44,117 nucleotides of DNA from contig CAZHAX010000024.1 in assembly GCA_964530325.1 (NCBI GenBank), forward strand, positions 1 to 44,117, read 5' to 3'. The stretch comes from CAZHAX01 sp964530325 (lineage in GTDB: Bacteria > Chloroflexota > Anaerolineae > B4-G1). The position numbers and the translations under genes are program-made. The notes beneath the pieces were generated by a model. That model saw only the letters and a list, made by a program, of their open reading frames with translations, searched no databases and was not told the DNA's origin. Below are positions 33,323 to 42,913 of the stretch, piece after piece; the stretch's first letter is position 1; each line of letters begins with the position of its first letter.

Positions 33323-34468
33323 CTACTTCAGTTTGGGAAGAGAGGGCAGGCGATCGGGGTGCGGAGCGCGGGCGCGCACAAGGTAGGCCTCGAGCCATCC
33401 CTGCGCCTGGGCGGGATGCGTCGTCGCATACAGGATTGCCTCGTGGTCCATCTCGTTGATCCGGTCATTCGCTGCCCGCAGTGCATCCATGGAGACCTTG
33501 AGCGCCTGGTCGACCGGCATGCGTTCAGGATTGATGTCGATGCCGAAGTAGCCGCGGTAGCCGTGCATCTTGAGGATGTAGAGCGCAGCCTCAAGCGCCT
33601 CCGGACTGATCATGCCGACGTTCAGGTCCTGGTCGTAGTTGCCCAGCGGCTGAGCGTTCCAGTGCGAGTGTGCCAGGCGGCCGTATTCCAGCACCAGGCT
33701 GAAGGCGTAGGGCATGTCCTCGTAGGCCATGAGCATATGGCCCACCTCGGGGTTCATACAGCACAGAGCGTGCCCTTCGTCCAGCAGCTTCCGATTCTCG
33801 GCGGCCTTGAGCAGTCCCTCGACCTTCATTCCCAGGAGGATGCCCTCGGGGGTCGTGCCGTAGAGAATGTGCCCGCGCGGCTCGTACGGCTTCGGCTCCT
33901 CGGCGACGCGAACGCCGGGCACAGCGTCCATCGCCTCGGCCAGCCCGGCCGCGAAACGGTCGCGCGCAGCCATCATGTCGAGACCGAAGCCGATCTCGTA
34001 CCCGTCTCCCCCTGGCCAGACGACGGCGAGGTCCGTATCCAGCTCTCTGTTCAGCTCGAGCGTTCGTTTGACCCTGTCGATTGCAGCCTGGCGCACCTTG
34101 GGATCGGCGTTGGAGAGCGACCCCCATTCCCACTGCCCTTCGAAGAACAGGTTGGGCACGATGGTGACCAGGCGTATGCCGGTGTCGCGCGTGAACTGCT
34201 TCCACACTTCGAGGTTGTCCTCGTTCACCTCGTTCGGATAGTGGGCCTCCATCCCGGCGAGGCCGTAGTCCGCCAGCCCCGCCGCGATCTCCAGCCGCTC
34301 AGGGATAGTGAGCGGCGGGCCGTAGGCCTCGTGGAAGCGGATCGCTCCTTTGGCGAAGAACCACACGCCTGCAGAGAACTTCAGGTCCAGCTCGAACGTC
34401 TCCAAGTGCTTGACCAGTTCCTTCGGCGTGCGCCGCTTTGCCTGAGGCCGTAGGTCTACAAGCGCCAT
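33323..34468 (-). CDS. xylA: Divergent xylose isomerase-like TIM-barrel enzyme
   Basis: A 381-residue TIM-barrel protein. The ATG at 34468 follows a GGAGGAGG site; the longer frame up to 34612 overlaps the GH3 gene. It keeps landmarks of class I xylose isomerase, though overall similarity is low: VWPGGDGYE (VWGGREGYE in XylA), EEPKPYEPRGH (IEPKPNEPRGD type), NPEVGHMLM, and HSHWNAQPLGNYDQDLNVG (HIDLNGQ...YDQDLRFG). These hold the metal-binding glutamates, histidine and aspartates. The catalytic HxxD region reads EAHYPNEVN. It sits between GH3 and xylB, so D-xylose to D-xylulose is by far the most likely reaction; another ketose/aldose pair is possible. Confidence 0.78.
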   Translation of the reverse strand: MALVDLRPQAKRRTPKELVKHLETFELDLKFSAGVWFFAKGAIRFHEAYGPPLTIPERLEIAAGLADYGLAGMEAHYPNEVNEDNLEVWKQFTRDTGIRLVTIVPNLFFEGQWEWGSLSNADPKVRQAAIDRVKRTLELNRELDTDLAVVWPGGDGYEIGFGLDMMAARDRFAAGLAEAMDAVPGVRVAEEPKPYEPRGHILYGTTPEGILLGMKVEGLLKAAENRKLLDEGHALCCMNPEVGHMLMAYEDMPYAFSLVLEYGRLAHSHWNAQPLGNYDQDLNVGMISPEALEAALYILKMHGYRGYFGIDINPERMPVDQALKVSMDALRAANDRINEMDHEAILYATTHPAQAQGWLEAYLVRARAPHPDRLPSLPKLK

Positions 34469-34487
34469 CTTGCCATTCCTCCTCCCA

Positions 34488-37100
34488 CTAGGTAATGCTG
34501 AATGTCTGCCTGAGCACTTCTGGAACGCCGGCCCCGCTTGTGCCAGGCTGGGCTCCCCCCACAGCGACCTCGAACGTGCCAGGCTCGACGACCAGGCGCC
34601 CTTCGTCGTCAATCAGTGAGAACTGCCGGGCCCGCACCGGCAAAGTGACCGTCTTCTTCTCGCCGGCGGCCAGATGGATGCGCGTGAAGGCGGCCAGCTG
34701 GCGGATGGGCACCGGCACAGAGGCTTCCAGGTCACTCACGTACACCTGGACGACCTCGTCACCGGCGCGCTGGCCCACATTCTCCACCTGCACGGTGACG
34801 GTTATCGGAGATCCGTCCGCTTCCAGCTCGTCCAGGCTGATCGATTCCGAGTTCAGCCGCAGATTGCTGTAGGCAAACCTGGTGTAGCTTAGCCCATACC
34901 CAAACGGGTACACAGGCTCTCCGCGGAAGTACCGATAGGTGCGGCCTTCCATGCGGTAATCCTCGAAAGGCGGGAGATCGTCCACCGAACGGTAGAAGGT
35001 CACCGGCAGCCGCCCGGCAGGGCTGTAGTCGCCAAACAGGACGTCGGCGACCGCCTCGCCGCCCGCCTGCCCTGGATACCAGGCCTGCAGAATGGCGGGC
35101 ACGTTTTTCGCGGCCCACTCGACGGCGAGTGCGCCGCCGCTCAGAAGCACCAAGACGGTCGGTTTGCCCAGCTTGTGGATGCGCTTGAGCAGCGCCTCCT
35201 GCGGAGCCGGCAGACGGATGTCGGTACGATCGCCCCCCTTGAAGCCCGGCACGTCTACAGGCATCTCCTCTCCCTCAAGCCCTGCCGAGAGGCCCAGGGC
35301 CACGACCACGGTCTCCGCCCTGCTCGCCGCCTCGACCGCCTGGCCGAGATGATCTGTGCCGGGAATGGCCCACAGCAGCCTGACCTGTGGATCGTGGTCT
35401 CTGTGCAGGTGTGCGTACTCGAGCCGCAGGCGGTAGAGCCGGCCGGCCTCCAACTCCACCTCTGCCACACGGCTGAGCGGATTGTACCAGAACTCCAGGT
35501 CGACTACCGGCTCGCCGTCCAGGTAGAGCGCGTACCGCTCACCTCCGTCCACGCCCAGAGTGTACTTGCCGTTGACGGGAGGTATGAGGTATCCGGTCCA
35601 GACGACCGAGAAGAGGTCGCCCGGCACGCCGGTGACCGGCGTAGTCGCCTTCCAGATGAAATCGATCAATGGATCGATCCGCCGCAGCGCAGGCTCCTCC
35701 TGGAAGTCCTCCTTGTCGTAGTAGCTCCCGGTCAGCCCCATGCGCGCCAGGGCGCTCCGCGGCCCGTCGGCGCGCAGGCAGGAGGAGGGCACAGGCTCGA
35801 GCGGTGGCCGCCCGTACGCCGCTCCGCACCCTGGGGCGTAGAGGACCTTCGTCTCCGGCGAGACCCTGGTGCTGATTCCCTCCAGGATTGTGACCGCGTG
35901 TGAAGGGGTGCCGCTGTAGTTGCCGATCAGCGCAGCCTGGTCGTCCGCGTTGGGCCCGATGACGGCTATCGACTCCAGGTTCTTGCTCAGCGGCAGGAGG
36001 GCTCCTTCGTTCTTGAGCAGGACGATGGACTCCCGAGCCGATCCTCTGGCCAGCTCCCTGTGCGGGGGCGAGTCTACCACCTGGAATGGGATTCTCGCGT
36101 AGGGTACCTCCTCCGGCGGATCGAACATGCCCAACCGAAAGCGAGCCGTGAAGAGTCGACGGACGGAGAGCCGGATCGTCTCCTCGTCGATCAAACCCTC
36201 TTCCACCGCGCCTAGCAGAGCCGGGTAGACCTCGCCGCAGTTGAGGTCGCATCCAGCCTTCACCGCCGCCGCTGCCGCCTCGGCAGGCGTGGCGGCCGCC
36301 TTGTGATGGGCATAGATGTCCTTGATCGCCCCGCAGTCGGAGGCCGCGTATCCGGCAAAGCCCCATTCCTGCCTCAGTATGCGCTCCAGCAAGGCAGGGC
36401 TGGCACAGCAGGGCTCTCCGTTTACCCGGTTGTACGCGCCCATCACCGAGCAAGCACCACCGTCTCGAACGCAGGCCTCGAAGTGGGGCAGGTAGGTCAG
36501 TCTGAGATCACGCTCGTCGACCACCGCGTTGAACGCGTGTCGGCCAAGCTCCGGACCGCTGTGGACAGCATAGTGCTTGGGCGTCGCCACGACCTTAATG
36601 TGCTTCTTGTCATCGCCCTGCAGACCCCTGACAAACGCCACGCCCATCCGGCCGGTTAGGTAGGGACACTCCCCATAGGTCTCCTGGCCGCGCCCCCAGC
36701 GGGGGTCGCGGAACAGGTTGACGTTAGGCGACCAGTACGTGAGGCCGTAGTACTGCCTGCTGACTCCCCTGCTCAGCGCTTCGTGGTGCTTGGCCCGGGC
36801 CTCGTCGGAGATGGCGACAGCCACGCTGTGCATCAGCTCGGTGTCCCAGGTGGCGGCCAGGCCGATGGCCTGGGGAAAGACGGTAGCGATCCCGGCCCTG
36901 GCCACGCCGTGCAGGCACTCGTTCCACCAGTTGTAGGCCGGGACGCCGAGCCGCTCGATGGCGGGCGCGTCGTGCACCATCTGGGAGACTATCTCCTCCA
37001 GCGTCATTGCGGCGACGAGCGCGTCGACGCGCTGGTCAATCGGCCGGGTGTGGTCCCTCCAGGCCGCGCTTACATCAGTGGGGCCCTTCTTTGCTTTCAT
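34488..37100 (-). CDS. GH3 beta-xylosidase/beta-glucosidase with PA14 insert
   Basis: An 870-residue GH3 enzyme. The ATG at 37100 is used: the longer frame to 37244 overlaps the GH8 gene. No signal peptide, so cytoplasmic. The N-terminal barrel (about 20-340) has PAYNWWNECLHGVA, as in GH3 beta-xylosidases, KHYAVHSG and nucleophile D255 (AASDCGA). The GH3-C sandwich begins near residue 350, interrupted at about 465-605 by a PA14 domain (GLTGSYYDKED, DLFSVVWTGYL, HRDHDPQVRLLW). PWYPGQAGGEA-like and FYRSVDDLPPFEDY stretches follow, then a C-terminal fibronectin-III-like domain. It would cut imported xylo-oligosaccharides to xylose for XylA/XylB. Weak ribosome-binding site, 29 bp after GH8. Confidence 0.9.
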   Translation of the reverse strand: MKAKKGPTDVSAAWRDHTRPIDQRVDALVAAMTLEEIVSQMVHDAPAIERLGVPAYNWWNECLHGVARAGIATVFPQAIGLAATWDTELMHSVAVAISDEARAKHHEALSRGVSRQYYGLTYWSPNVNLFRDPRWGRGQETYGECPYLTGRMGVAFVRGLQGDDKKHIKVVATPKHYAVHSGPELGRHAFNAVVDERDLRLTYLPHFEACVRDGGACSVMGAYNRVNGEPCCASPALLERILRQEWGFAGYAASDCGAIKDIYAHHKAAATPAEAAAAAVKAGCDLNCGEVYPALLGAVEEGLIDEETIRLSVRRLFTARFRLGMFDPPEEVPYARIPFQVVDSPPHRELARGSARESIVLLKNEGALLPLSKNLESIAVIGPNADDQAALIGNYSGTPSHAVTILEGISTRVSPETKVLYAPGCGAAYGRPPLEPVPSSCLRADGPRSALARMGLTGSYYDKEDFQEEPALRRIDPLIDFIWKATTPVTGVPGDLFSVVWTGYLIPPVNGKYTLGVDGGERYALYLDGEPVVDLEFWYNPLSRVAEVELEAGRLYRLRLEYAHLHRDHDPQVRLLWAIPGTDHLGQAVEAASRAETVVVALGLSAGLEGEEMPVDVPGFKGGDRTDIRLPAPQEALLKRIHKLGKPTVLVLLSGGALAVEWAAKNVPAILQAWYPGQAGGEAVADVLFGDYSPAGRLPVTFYRSVDDLPPFEDYRMEGRTYRYFRGEPVYPFGYGLSYTRFAYSNLRLNSESISLDELEADGSPITVTVQVENVGQRAGDEVVQVYVSDLEASVPVPIRQLAAFTRIHLAAGEKKTVTLPVRARQFSLIDDEGRLVVEPGTFEVAVGGAQPGTSGAGVPEVLRQTFSIT

Positions 37101-37129
37101 ATCATACTGTCCCAGCGTCTTCGTTGTTT

Positions 37130-38380
37130 CTATTGTACCTGGGGCACGTAGATTCGAAAGTGCCCGCCGACGTTCAAGAGCGCCAGCATATAGAGCAGGC
37201 CATCGTAGTACCGCCACGTGCCGCTGGGAGGACGGGCATCCCACAGCGCCTCGACGAACTCGGTCGATTCCTCCACGGTCGCAGCGAGCGCAGCCGTGGC
37301 ATTCATGGCCACCAGCCCGAGCGAGTGGTCGCCGGACAGCGGCTCTCCATCGAGCGTGAACTGATTGGCGTAGGAGCTGATGCCCTGATCATAGAAGAAG
37401 GCCAGCAGGCGGTCGCTCTGTTCTATCTCCCAGTCGTCAGCGGCGAACCAGGCGTAGTCAACGGCGACGTTCATCCCATTACGCCAGGCATCGAACCGGA
37501 AGGCGTCGTGACCGCCGCCCCAGGGATCGGCCGGTTGGCCGTCAAACTCGGCGTAGTCCGGCATGAGCCCTGTCTCCGGGTGAGCTGCATTCCTGAGGAA
37601 CTCGCGGCTGGCGGCGGCCGCTTCGTACCAGAACTCGTTGTCCTTCTCAGCCCAGCGAGCCCAGAGCTCGTAGAAGTGCGGCACGTGATAGGACGGGTCG
37701 GTGAAACGGGAGTTCCGGCCCGAACTGGGCACGAACACGACCTGCTTGTACTCCGAATCGAATGTGTTGGTGGCGATGCCCGTATTCTCTTCGCTCTTGT
37801 GGAGCATCGTGTCCAGGATCGCCAGCGCCTCTGCCCGGTAGTCGAGTATGCCTTCCCCGTTCCCCCAGCGCCCGGAGGCGAACAAGAGGGCCATCACGAA
37901 CCACTCTTCTCCATCGGAAGCGGGGTTGGAGTGAAGCTTCTCGCCTTCGGTGGTGCAGTGCCAGGCGAAGTAACCCTCGTAGGGGCCTTCGCTGTTGTAC
38001 ATGTAGGTCTTGGCCCATCTCCAGATCCGGTCGAACTCCTCCCTCTTGTCCATCTGCACGGCGATCATCATGCCGTATGACATGCCCTCTGAGCGGACGT
38101 CGCCGTGACCGATGTCCTCGATGTAGGCCATGTCCTCGCCGACGGGATAGTATACACGTTCTGTCTGATCATCGCCATGGAAAAGCTGATCCCAGGCTGC
38201 ATCCAGCTTGACTTGAACCTCCTCGTCGCTTCGGCCGAGCAGCTCTGTGAACAGACTCCGATACTCACCCGAAAAGAAAGCGCCGCTGGTCGGCGGCGCC
38301 GCACTGGGCTGGCTGAAGCAGGCACTCACGAACACCAGGACAGCCATTAGGGCCCCAAAGGCAGCCGTAGATCGCTCCAT
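37130..38380 (-). CDS. GH8 reducing-end xylose-releasing exo-oligoxylanase, lipoprotein
   Basis: A 416-residue GH8 enzyme. DIGHGDVRSEGMSYGMMIAVQ holds the proton-donor glutamate (E98), and RIWRWAKTYMY, GYFAWHC, NPASDGEEWFVMALLFASGRWG and TDPSYHVPHFYELWA follow the order of Bacillus halodurans-type Rex (EC 3.2.1.156), which removes xylose from the reducing end of xylo-oligosaccharides. Unlike the intracellular Rex described, this one starts with a lipoprotein signal (VSAC, C21), so it should be anchored outside. It ends RIYVPQVQ, a variant of the YLPL-type tail seen in other secreted proteins here. It lies between the ABC permease and GH3 genes, 94 bp after the permease. A GGAG site lies 11 nt before ATG 38380. 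Confidence 0.88.
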   Translation of the reverse strand: MERSTAAFGALMAVLVFVSACFSQPSAAPPTSGAFFSGEYRSLFTELLGRSDEEVQVKLDAAWDQLFHGDDQTERVYYPVGEDMAYIEDIGHGDVRSEGMSYGMMIAVQMDKREEFDRIWRWAKTYMYNSEGPYEGYFAWHCTTEGEKLHSNPASDGEEWFVMALLFASGRWGNGEGILDYRAEALAILDTMLHKSEENTGIATNTFDSEYKQVVFVPSSGRNSRFTDPSYHVPHFYELWARWAEKDNEFWYEAAAASREFLRNAAHPETGLMPDYAEFDGQPADPWGGGHDAFRFDAWRNGMNVAVDYAWFAADDWEIEQSDRLLAFFYDQGISSYANQFTLDGEPLSGDHSLGLVAMNATAALAATVEESTEFVEALWDARPPSGTWRYYDGLLYMLALLNVGGHFRIYVPQVQ

Positions 38381-38474
38381 TCGTGTCCATCTCCGTGTCT
38401 ATCGGCGCGTGGTCCGGCCGAGGGTGGCCGGGCACAGCGCTCTGTGCACCGCGGCGTCAAGGGGATTGCAGGCT

Positions 38475-39350
38475 CTAGCCCTTCACTGCGCCTCGCGTCA
38501 ATCCCGACACAATGTACCGTCCGGCCAAAAAGTAGAACAGCACAGCCGGGATGAGAGCGATCACGATGAAGGACATGGTCCTCGCCCACTCGACGAAGTG
38601 CTCACCCTGGAACTGCATAGTGCCTAGAGGAAGCGTCCATAGCGACTGGTCGTCCAGCACGACGAGTGGCAGAAAGAGCGCGTTCCAGCTGACGACGAGC
38701 CCGAGGGCAGAGTTGGCCGCTATCGCTGGAGCCGACAGCGGAATCAGCACTCGCCAGAAGAAACCGAATTCGCTGCAGCCGTCTATCTTGGCGGCGTCCT
38801 CCAGATCTCCTGGCAGCGCCCGGAAGAAACTGCGCAGTATAACGATAGACTGCGGAACAGCGTAGGCTGCCTGGACGATAATTACGCCCAGCAGGCTGTT
38901 ATTAAGCCCGATCTCACGCATGATGAGATAGAGGGGCAGGATGGCCACGACCAGGGGGAACATCAGGCCGATCGTGAAGAAGTTGTAGACCAGATCGCGC
39001 CTCTTGAACTCCATCCTGGCGAACACGAACGCTGCCAGGCTGCTGGCACCCATGGTCAATGCGACCGTGCCGAGTGCAACGAACAGGCTGTTGCCAAGCT
39101 GCTGCCAGAAGGTAGGCAGCCTCAGAACAGCCATATAGTTCTCCGTCAGCCATTCGGCGGGGAGACGGAATGGCTGGCTCATCAGCTCGCCGGTGGTCTT
39201 GAAGCCGCCCAGTACAGCAATGAGGATCGGTACGACGACGATCACTGAGACGACGACCGCGACCAGGTACTGAGGCAGGAGCCCCGCTGCTCTCCTCGCG
39301 ATGCGCGGCCACCCGGGGGGCCTTGATACGCCGTTCGCCCTACTCGACAT
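38475..39350 (-). CDS. ABC sugar transporter permease (MalG type)
   Basis: A 291-residue inner-membrane permease of the CUT1 (carbohydrate uptake) family. The ATG at 39350 has a perfect AAAGGAG site. Six helices are visible, the first at about residues 25-50. The conserved cytoplasmic EAA loop reads EDAAKIDGCSEFGFFWRVLIPLSAPA (about residues 190-215), where the ATPase docks. It pairs with the upstream permease at 39404. The operon has no ATPase gene, so a shared MsmK/UgpC-type ATPase encoded elsewhere is expected. Substrate: xylo-oligosaccharides, by context. Confidence 0.9.
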   Translation of the reverse strand: MSSRANGVSRPPGWPRIARRAAGLLPQYLVAVVVSVIVVVPILIAVLGGFKTTGELMSQPFRLPAEWLTENYMAVLRLPTFWQQLGNSLFVALGTVALTMGASSLAAFVFARMEFKRRDLVYNFFTIGLMFPLVVAILPLYLIMREIGLNNSLLGVIIVQAAYAVPQSIVILRSFFRALPGDLEDAAKIDGCSEFGFFWRVLIPLSAPAIAANSALGLVVSWNALFLPLVVLDDQSLWTLPLGTMQFQGEHFVEWARTMSFIVIALIPAVLFYFLAGRYIVSGLTRGAVKG

Positions 39351-39403
39351 GTGAACTCCTTTCGACGCGGCCACGAGCCCGATCGGGGCTAGGCGCGACC
39401 GGC

Positions 39404-40333
39404 CTACTCCGTACGCGACGTGAGTCGCTGATAGATCACAGAGAAGAACAGACAGATGATGAACAACAAGACGGCCACGGCAGATCCGTAGCCAAGCTGG
39501 AAGCTGACGAACGCGCCGCGGTACATGTGGGTCGCGACGAGTTCACTGGCGCCCACGGGACCACCTTCCGTCATGACCCACACCAGGGCGAACTGCTGCA
39601 GCGAGCCGAGAACAGACAAGTAGACGCTCGTGACGATCGTGCCGGAGAGCATGGGGATCACGATGTGGCGTAGGTTCTGCAGGGAGTTGGCTCCGTCCAT
39701 ACGAGCCGCCTCCTCGATTTCCTCTGGTATCTGCTGCAGACCGGCGATGTAGAGCACCATGTGTAGACCGAAGTACTGCCAGGTCAAGACCGCGAAGATC
39801 GCCGTCAGAACACGGCTGGGGTCGCCCAACCAGGTGCCAGGCTCGAAACTGGGCCAGATAGTGGCGAGCAAGTCGTTGATTACCTGTATCATGCTGAAAC
39901 GGGGATTGAGCATCAAGCGCCACAGATAAGCCGTGATGACCTCCGATACCACGTAGGGGAGAAAGAAGATGGCACGGAAGGCAGCGCGTCCGGGGAGCTT
40001 GCGCCCTACCAGCAGCGCCATGCCGAGCGACAGCGGGAGCTGCACACCCAGGGAGAGGCCGACGATCACCAGGTTGTGCGAGAGCGCCTCGACGAAGGGG
40101 CTGGCAGACAGCAAGCGCTGGTAGTTGCCCAGCCCGATGAACTCTTCCAGCGGTCCCAGCCCATTCCACTTGAACAGGCTGGTAAAGAAAGCCCGGAACA
40201 TAGGGACGATAACGAAGAGGAGGAAGAGTATGAGGGAGGGCAGTAGAAAGGCCACGATGACCAGCGTTCGCCGCGGATTGCGGCGGCGGCTCTGCCTGCT
40301 CAGGCCGGTCTCACGGACAGAGATGTTCTGCAT
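39404..40333 (-). CDS. ABC sugar transporter permease (MalF type)
   Basis: A 309-residue CUT1 permease. The ATG at 40333 is preferred (AGAGGA upstream) over a GTG at 40363. About six helices: residues 30-55, 90-115, 125-145, 175-195, 225-250 and 280-300. The EAA loop reads EEAARMDGANSLQNLRHIVIPML. It starts 132 bp after the binding-protein gene and is followed 53 bp later by the second permease, so the two form the membrane channel together with the lipoprotein at 40466. Confidence 0.9.
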   Translation of the reverse strand: MQNISVRETGLSRQSRRRNPRRTLVIVAFLLPSLILFLLFVIVPMFRAFFTSLFKWNGLGPLEEFIGLGNYQRLLSASPFVEALSHNLVIVGLSLGVQLPLSLGMALLVGRKLPGRAAFRAIFFLPYVVSEVITAYLWRLMLNPRFSMIQVINDLLATIWPSFEPGTWLGDPSRVLTAIFAVLTWQYFGLHMVLYIAGLQQIPEEIEEAARMDGANSLQNLRHIVIPMLSGTIVTSVYLSVLGSLQQFALVWVMTEGGPVGASELVATHMYRGAFVSFQLGYGSAVAVLLFIICLFFSVIYQRLTSRTE

Positions 40334-40465
40334 AGGGTCGTCCTCTTGAGCGTGCTCTGGCACAGCCTACTGTGCCATTATACACCACGGTCGCCAACAA
40401 AAGGAAGGAAGGTGCGGGAACGCGCACCGTGCAGCAAACCCATTCCCGCACCTTGCAAACCGACT

Positions 40466-41791
40466 CTAGTCCAGCTCGAGCGATGCTGCGTCTTCGATAG
40501 CCTGAGCAACTTCCTCAGGGGTCATCGTGCCGGCGAACAACCCCTGCACGGAGTCGTTGACGGCCTCACCCACCGAAGGCGGCAGGTACTGGTCGTAGTA
40601 GAGCTGGTAGTATTCGGCTGCGGCCACGGCCTCGTAGACCATCAGCATGTTCGGATCTGTGAGGGCGTCCTCCGCCCCGGCGACGACCGGGATAGGGAAG
40701 CCAGCCTCAGTGAGCGTCCTCTGGTTCTCGACGTTGGTCAGGAAGCGGAGGAAGTCTACCGCCTCGTCCGGAGCATCCTTGCCGACGCAGATGCCGTTAC
40801 CGCCACCCATGGCGTCCGATGCACCACCTGCTCCGCCTGCGACTGCGGGGAAGGTGAAGAACCCGAGAGCATCTCCGATGCCCTCACCGCTCGCGCTGTT
40901 GCCGATCTGCGTGCCGGGTGCCCACTGGCCCATCAGCTCCATAGCTGCCTCGCCGTTGCCGACCAGAGCTGACTGATCGCCGTAGCCCAGCCCCAGGAAG
41001 CCCTCCTCGAACGGATCGAGGGCGACCAGGTCCAGCAGGTACTCGCCTGCCTGGACGAACGGCTGATCCGTGAACGCACCGCTGCGGCTGTAGGCCGCGT
41101 CGAACGCGGGCTTCCCGCCGATGCGGACGGCCAGGTAGACCCAGTAGAAGTGACCGGGCCACTTCTCGCCTTCACCAAGCGCGATAGGTGTGATGCCCGC
41201 GTCCTTCAGGGCCTGCACGTCTTCCAGGAACTCCGCCCAGGTTGCTGGCGGGGCGTCGATCCCGGCCTGAGCGAACAGGTCCTTGTTGTACCAGAACCCG
41301 ACCGCGCCCATGTCCCACGGCACACCATACTGCTTGCCGTCGTAGGCATAGACTCCGAGCGCGCCGGCGCCGAACGAGTCGCCCCACTCGCCGGTGATCT
41401 CGGGGGTGATGTCCCTGAGCAAGCCGGCCTTGGCATACTCGTTCATCGTGCCGCCGCCCCAGCTCTGGAACAGATCAGGGGGCTCGCCGGACTGCATCAC
41501 CGTCGGCAGCTTCGACTTGAACGCCTCGTTTTCCAGGACGGTGATATTGATGGTCACGTTGGGGTGGTCCGACATGTAGGTGTCTGCCATCGCCTGCCAC
41601 ACGGCCTTGTGCTCATCGAGGGTGGTGATGTGCCACCACTCGATTGTGACTTCCTCTGGGGGTTCCGGAGTATCCCCCGGTGCACGTGTAGCTGTGGGTT
41701 CGACCACCGGTTCCTCACAGGTGCAGGCTGCCCCCAGTATCGCGACGATCGCCACAATCGACACTAACCTAATAAGTCTCCTACCGGCCAT
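40466..41791 (-). CDS. ABC sugar-binding lipoprotein (family 1 solute-binding protein)
   Basis: A 441-residue lipoprotein. I chose the ATG at 41791 (GGAGG site) over the longer frame, since it is followed directly by a lipoprotein signal with lipobox ILGAAC (C22). A TPEPPEE-type linker leads to the mature protein, EVTIEWWHIT, characteristic of extracellular sugar-binding family 1. DLFQSWGGGTMNEYAKAGLL, YGVPWDMGAVGFWYNKDLF and KDAPDEAVDFLRFLTN are further family blocks. First structural gene of the xyl operon, 29 bp after the LacI stop; probably the high-affinity receptor for xylo-oligosaccharides. Confidence 0.92.
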   Translation of the reverse strand: MAGRRLIRLVSIVAIVAILGAACTCEEPVVEPTATRAPGDTPEPPEEVTIEWWHITTLDEHKAVWQAMADTYMSDHPNVTINITVLENEAFKSKLPTVMQSGEPPDLFQSWGGGTMNEYAKAGLLRDITPEITGEWGDSFGAGALGVYAYDGKQYGVPWDMGAVGFWYNKDLFAQAGIDAPPATWAEFLEDVQALKDAGITPIALGEGEKWPGHFYWVYLAVRIGGKPAFDAAYSRSGAFTDQPFVQAGEYLLDLVALDPFEEGFLGLGYGDQSALVGNGEAAMELMGQWAPGTQIGNSASGEGIGDALGFFTFPAVAGGAGGASDAMGGGNGICVGKDAPDEAVDFLRFLTNVENQRTLTEAGFPIPVVAGAEDALTDPNMLMVYEAVAAAEYYQLYYDQYLPPSVGEAVNDSVQGLFAGTMTPEEVAQAIEDAASLELD

Positions 41792-41820
41792 GTCTCGTTC
41801 CTCCTTGTGGATGTTGGATA

Positions 41821-42894
41821 CTACCCAGATGGTTGTTGCTGATCGATGGTTTCTCTCTTCACCTCCTCCTGCGCGTGAACCGGGGGCCTGCATGACTGCC
41901 GTACCACCAGTTCTGTCGGAAGCTCCACACGTTCGATGGCCCTATCTGGATGGGCTATGTACTCCAGTAGCATTCGCGTCGACACCCGGCCCATCTCCTC
42001 CAGCGGCTGCCGCACGGTCGTCAGAGCCGGATGGACGTGCGCGGCCTGGGGGATATCGTCGAAGCCCAGGACGGACACGTCGTCCGGGATCCGCAGGCCG
42101 TGGTCGCGCACCGCCTCCATCAGTCCAAAAGCGGATACGTCGTTTGAGGCGAAGATCGCTGTGGGCCGACGGGGTAGGTCCAGAAGCGTGCCAGCCCCTT
42201 TGTACGCCAGAGATTGAAAGAAGTCCCCCTCGAAGACCAGCTCCCCATCGAAGGGAATCCCGCGGTTGGCCAGCGCGTCCTTGTATCCCTGCAGGCGGTC
42301 CCGGGCGCATATCTGGTCCATCGCACCCGTTAAGAACCCAATCCGCCGATGGCCCTGTTCGATCAGGTAGGTCGTCGCCCTCTCTGCACCTTGCCGGTTG
42401 CTCGCGGCCACCGCTGGTGTCACCTCGTCCACACCCCTGTGGTCGATCAACACGTGCGGGAAGCGGTAGTCCCGCAGTGTCTCCAGGTAGGCCCCCGGAT
42501 CCCGCGGCAGAACAAGAAGTAGGCCGTCCGCCAGACCGCGGGTAAGCATAGCCACATAGGTGGACTCTTTCGTCTTCCGGCGATGCGTCGTGTACAGGAG
42601 CAGGTCGTACTGCGCAGATGATAACTCCGAGTCGATCCCTCGGATTATCTCTCCGATGTAGCTCGTGCCCAGATCGTGCACGAGGAGCCCGATGACCTGC
42701 GAGCGCCCGCCCGCCAGACTCCTCGCTCTCTGGTCGACGACGTAGCCCAGACGCGTCATCGCCCCCAGAACCCGCTCTCGGGTTTCCGGGCTGACGTTCT
42801 GCTTGTTGTTGAGCACGCGGGAGACGGTTGTGTAGGACACGCCCGCTTCGCGGGCGACGTCTACTATTGTCACATTGCCGGAGATCCTCTTCAT
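41821..42894 (-). CDS. LacI-family repressor of the xylo-oligosaccharide operon
   Basis: A 357-residue regulator. The start is one of two adjacent ATGs (42894/42897); GAGG spacing favours 42894. The N-terminal helix-turn-helix reads TIVDVAREAGVSYTTVSRVLNNKQNVSPETRERV (residues about 8-41), followed by the LacI hinge and a periplasmic-binding-like effector domain ending in FDDIPQAAHVHPALTTVRQP. It is the first gene of the operon it should control: its promoter (43038-43067) has LacI-type operators on both sides and a third lies over its leader (42914-42928). Xylose or a xylo-oligosaccharide is the probable inducer, so the arrangement is autoregulatory. The last 20 residues are basic and unusual. 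Confidence 0.9.
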   Translation of the reverse strand: MKRISGNVTIVDVAREAGVSYTTVSRVLNNKQNVSPETRERVLGAMTRLGYVVDQRARSLAGGRSQVIGLLVHDLGTSYIGEIIRGIDSELSSAQYDLLLYTTHRRKTKESTYVAMLTRGLADGLLLVLPRDPGAYLETLRDYRFPHVLIDHRGVDEVTPAVAASNRQGAERATTYLIEQGHRRIGFLTGAMDQICARDRLQGYKDALANRGIPFDGELVFEGDFFQSLAYKGAGTLLDLPRRPTAIFASNDVSAFGLMEAVRDHGLRIPDDVSVLGFDDIPQAAHVHPALTTVRQPLEEMGRVSTRMLLEYIAHPDRAIERVELPTELVVRQSCRPPVHAQEEVKRETIDQQQPSG

Positions 42895-42913
42895 CATACC
42901 TCGCTTTTCGCCA

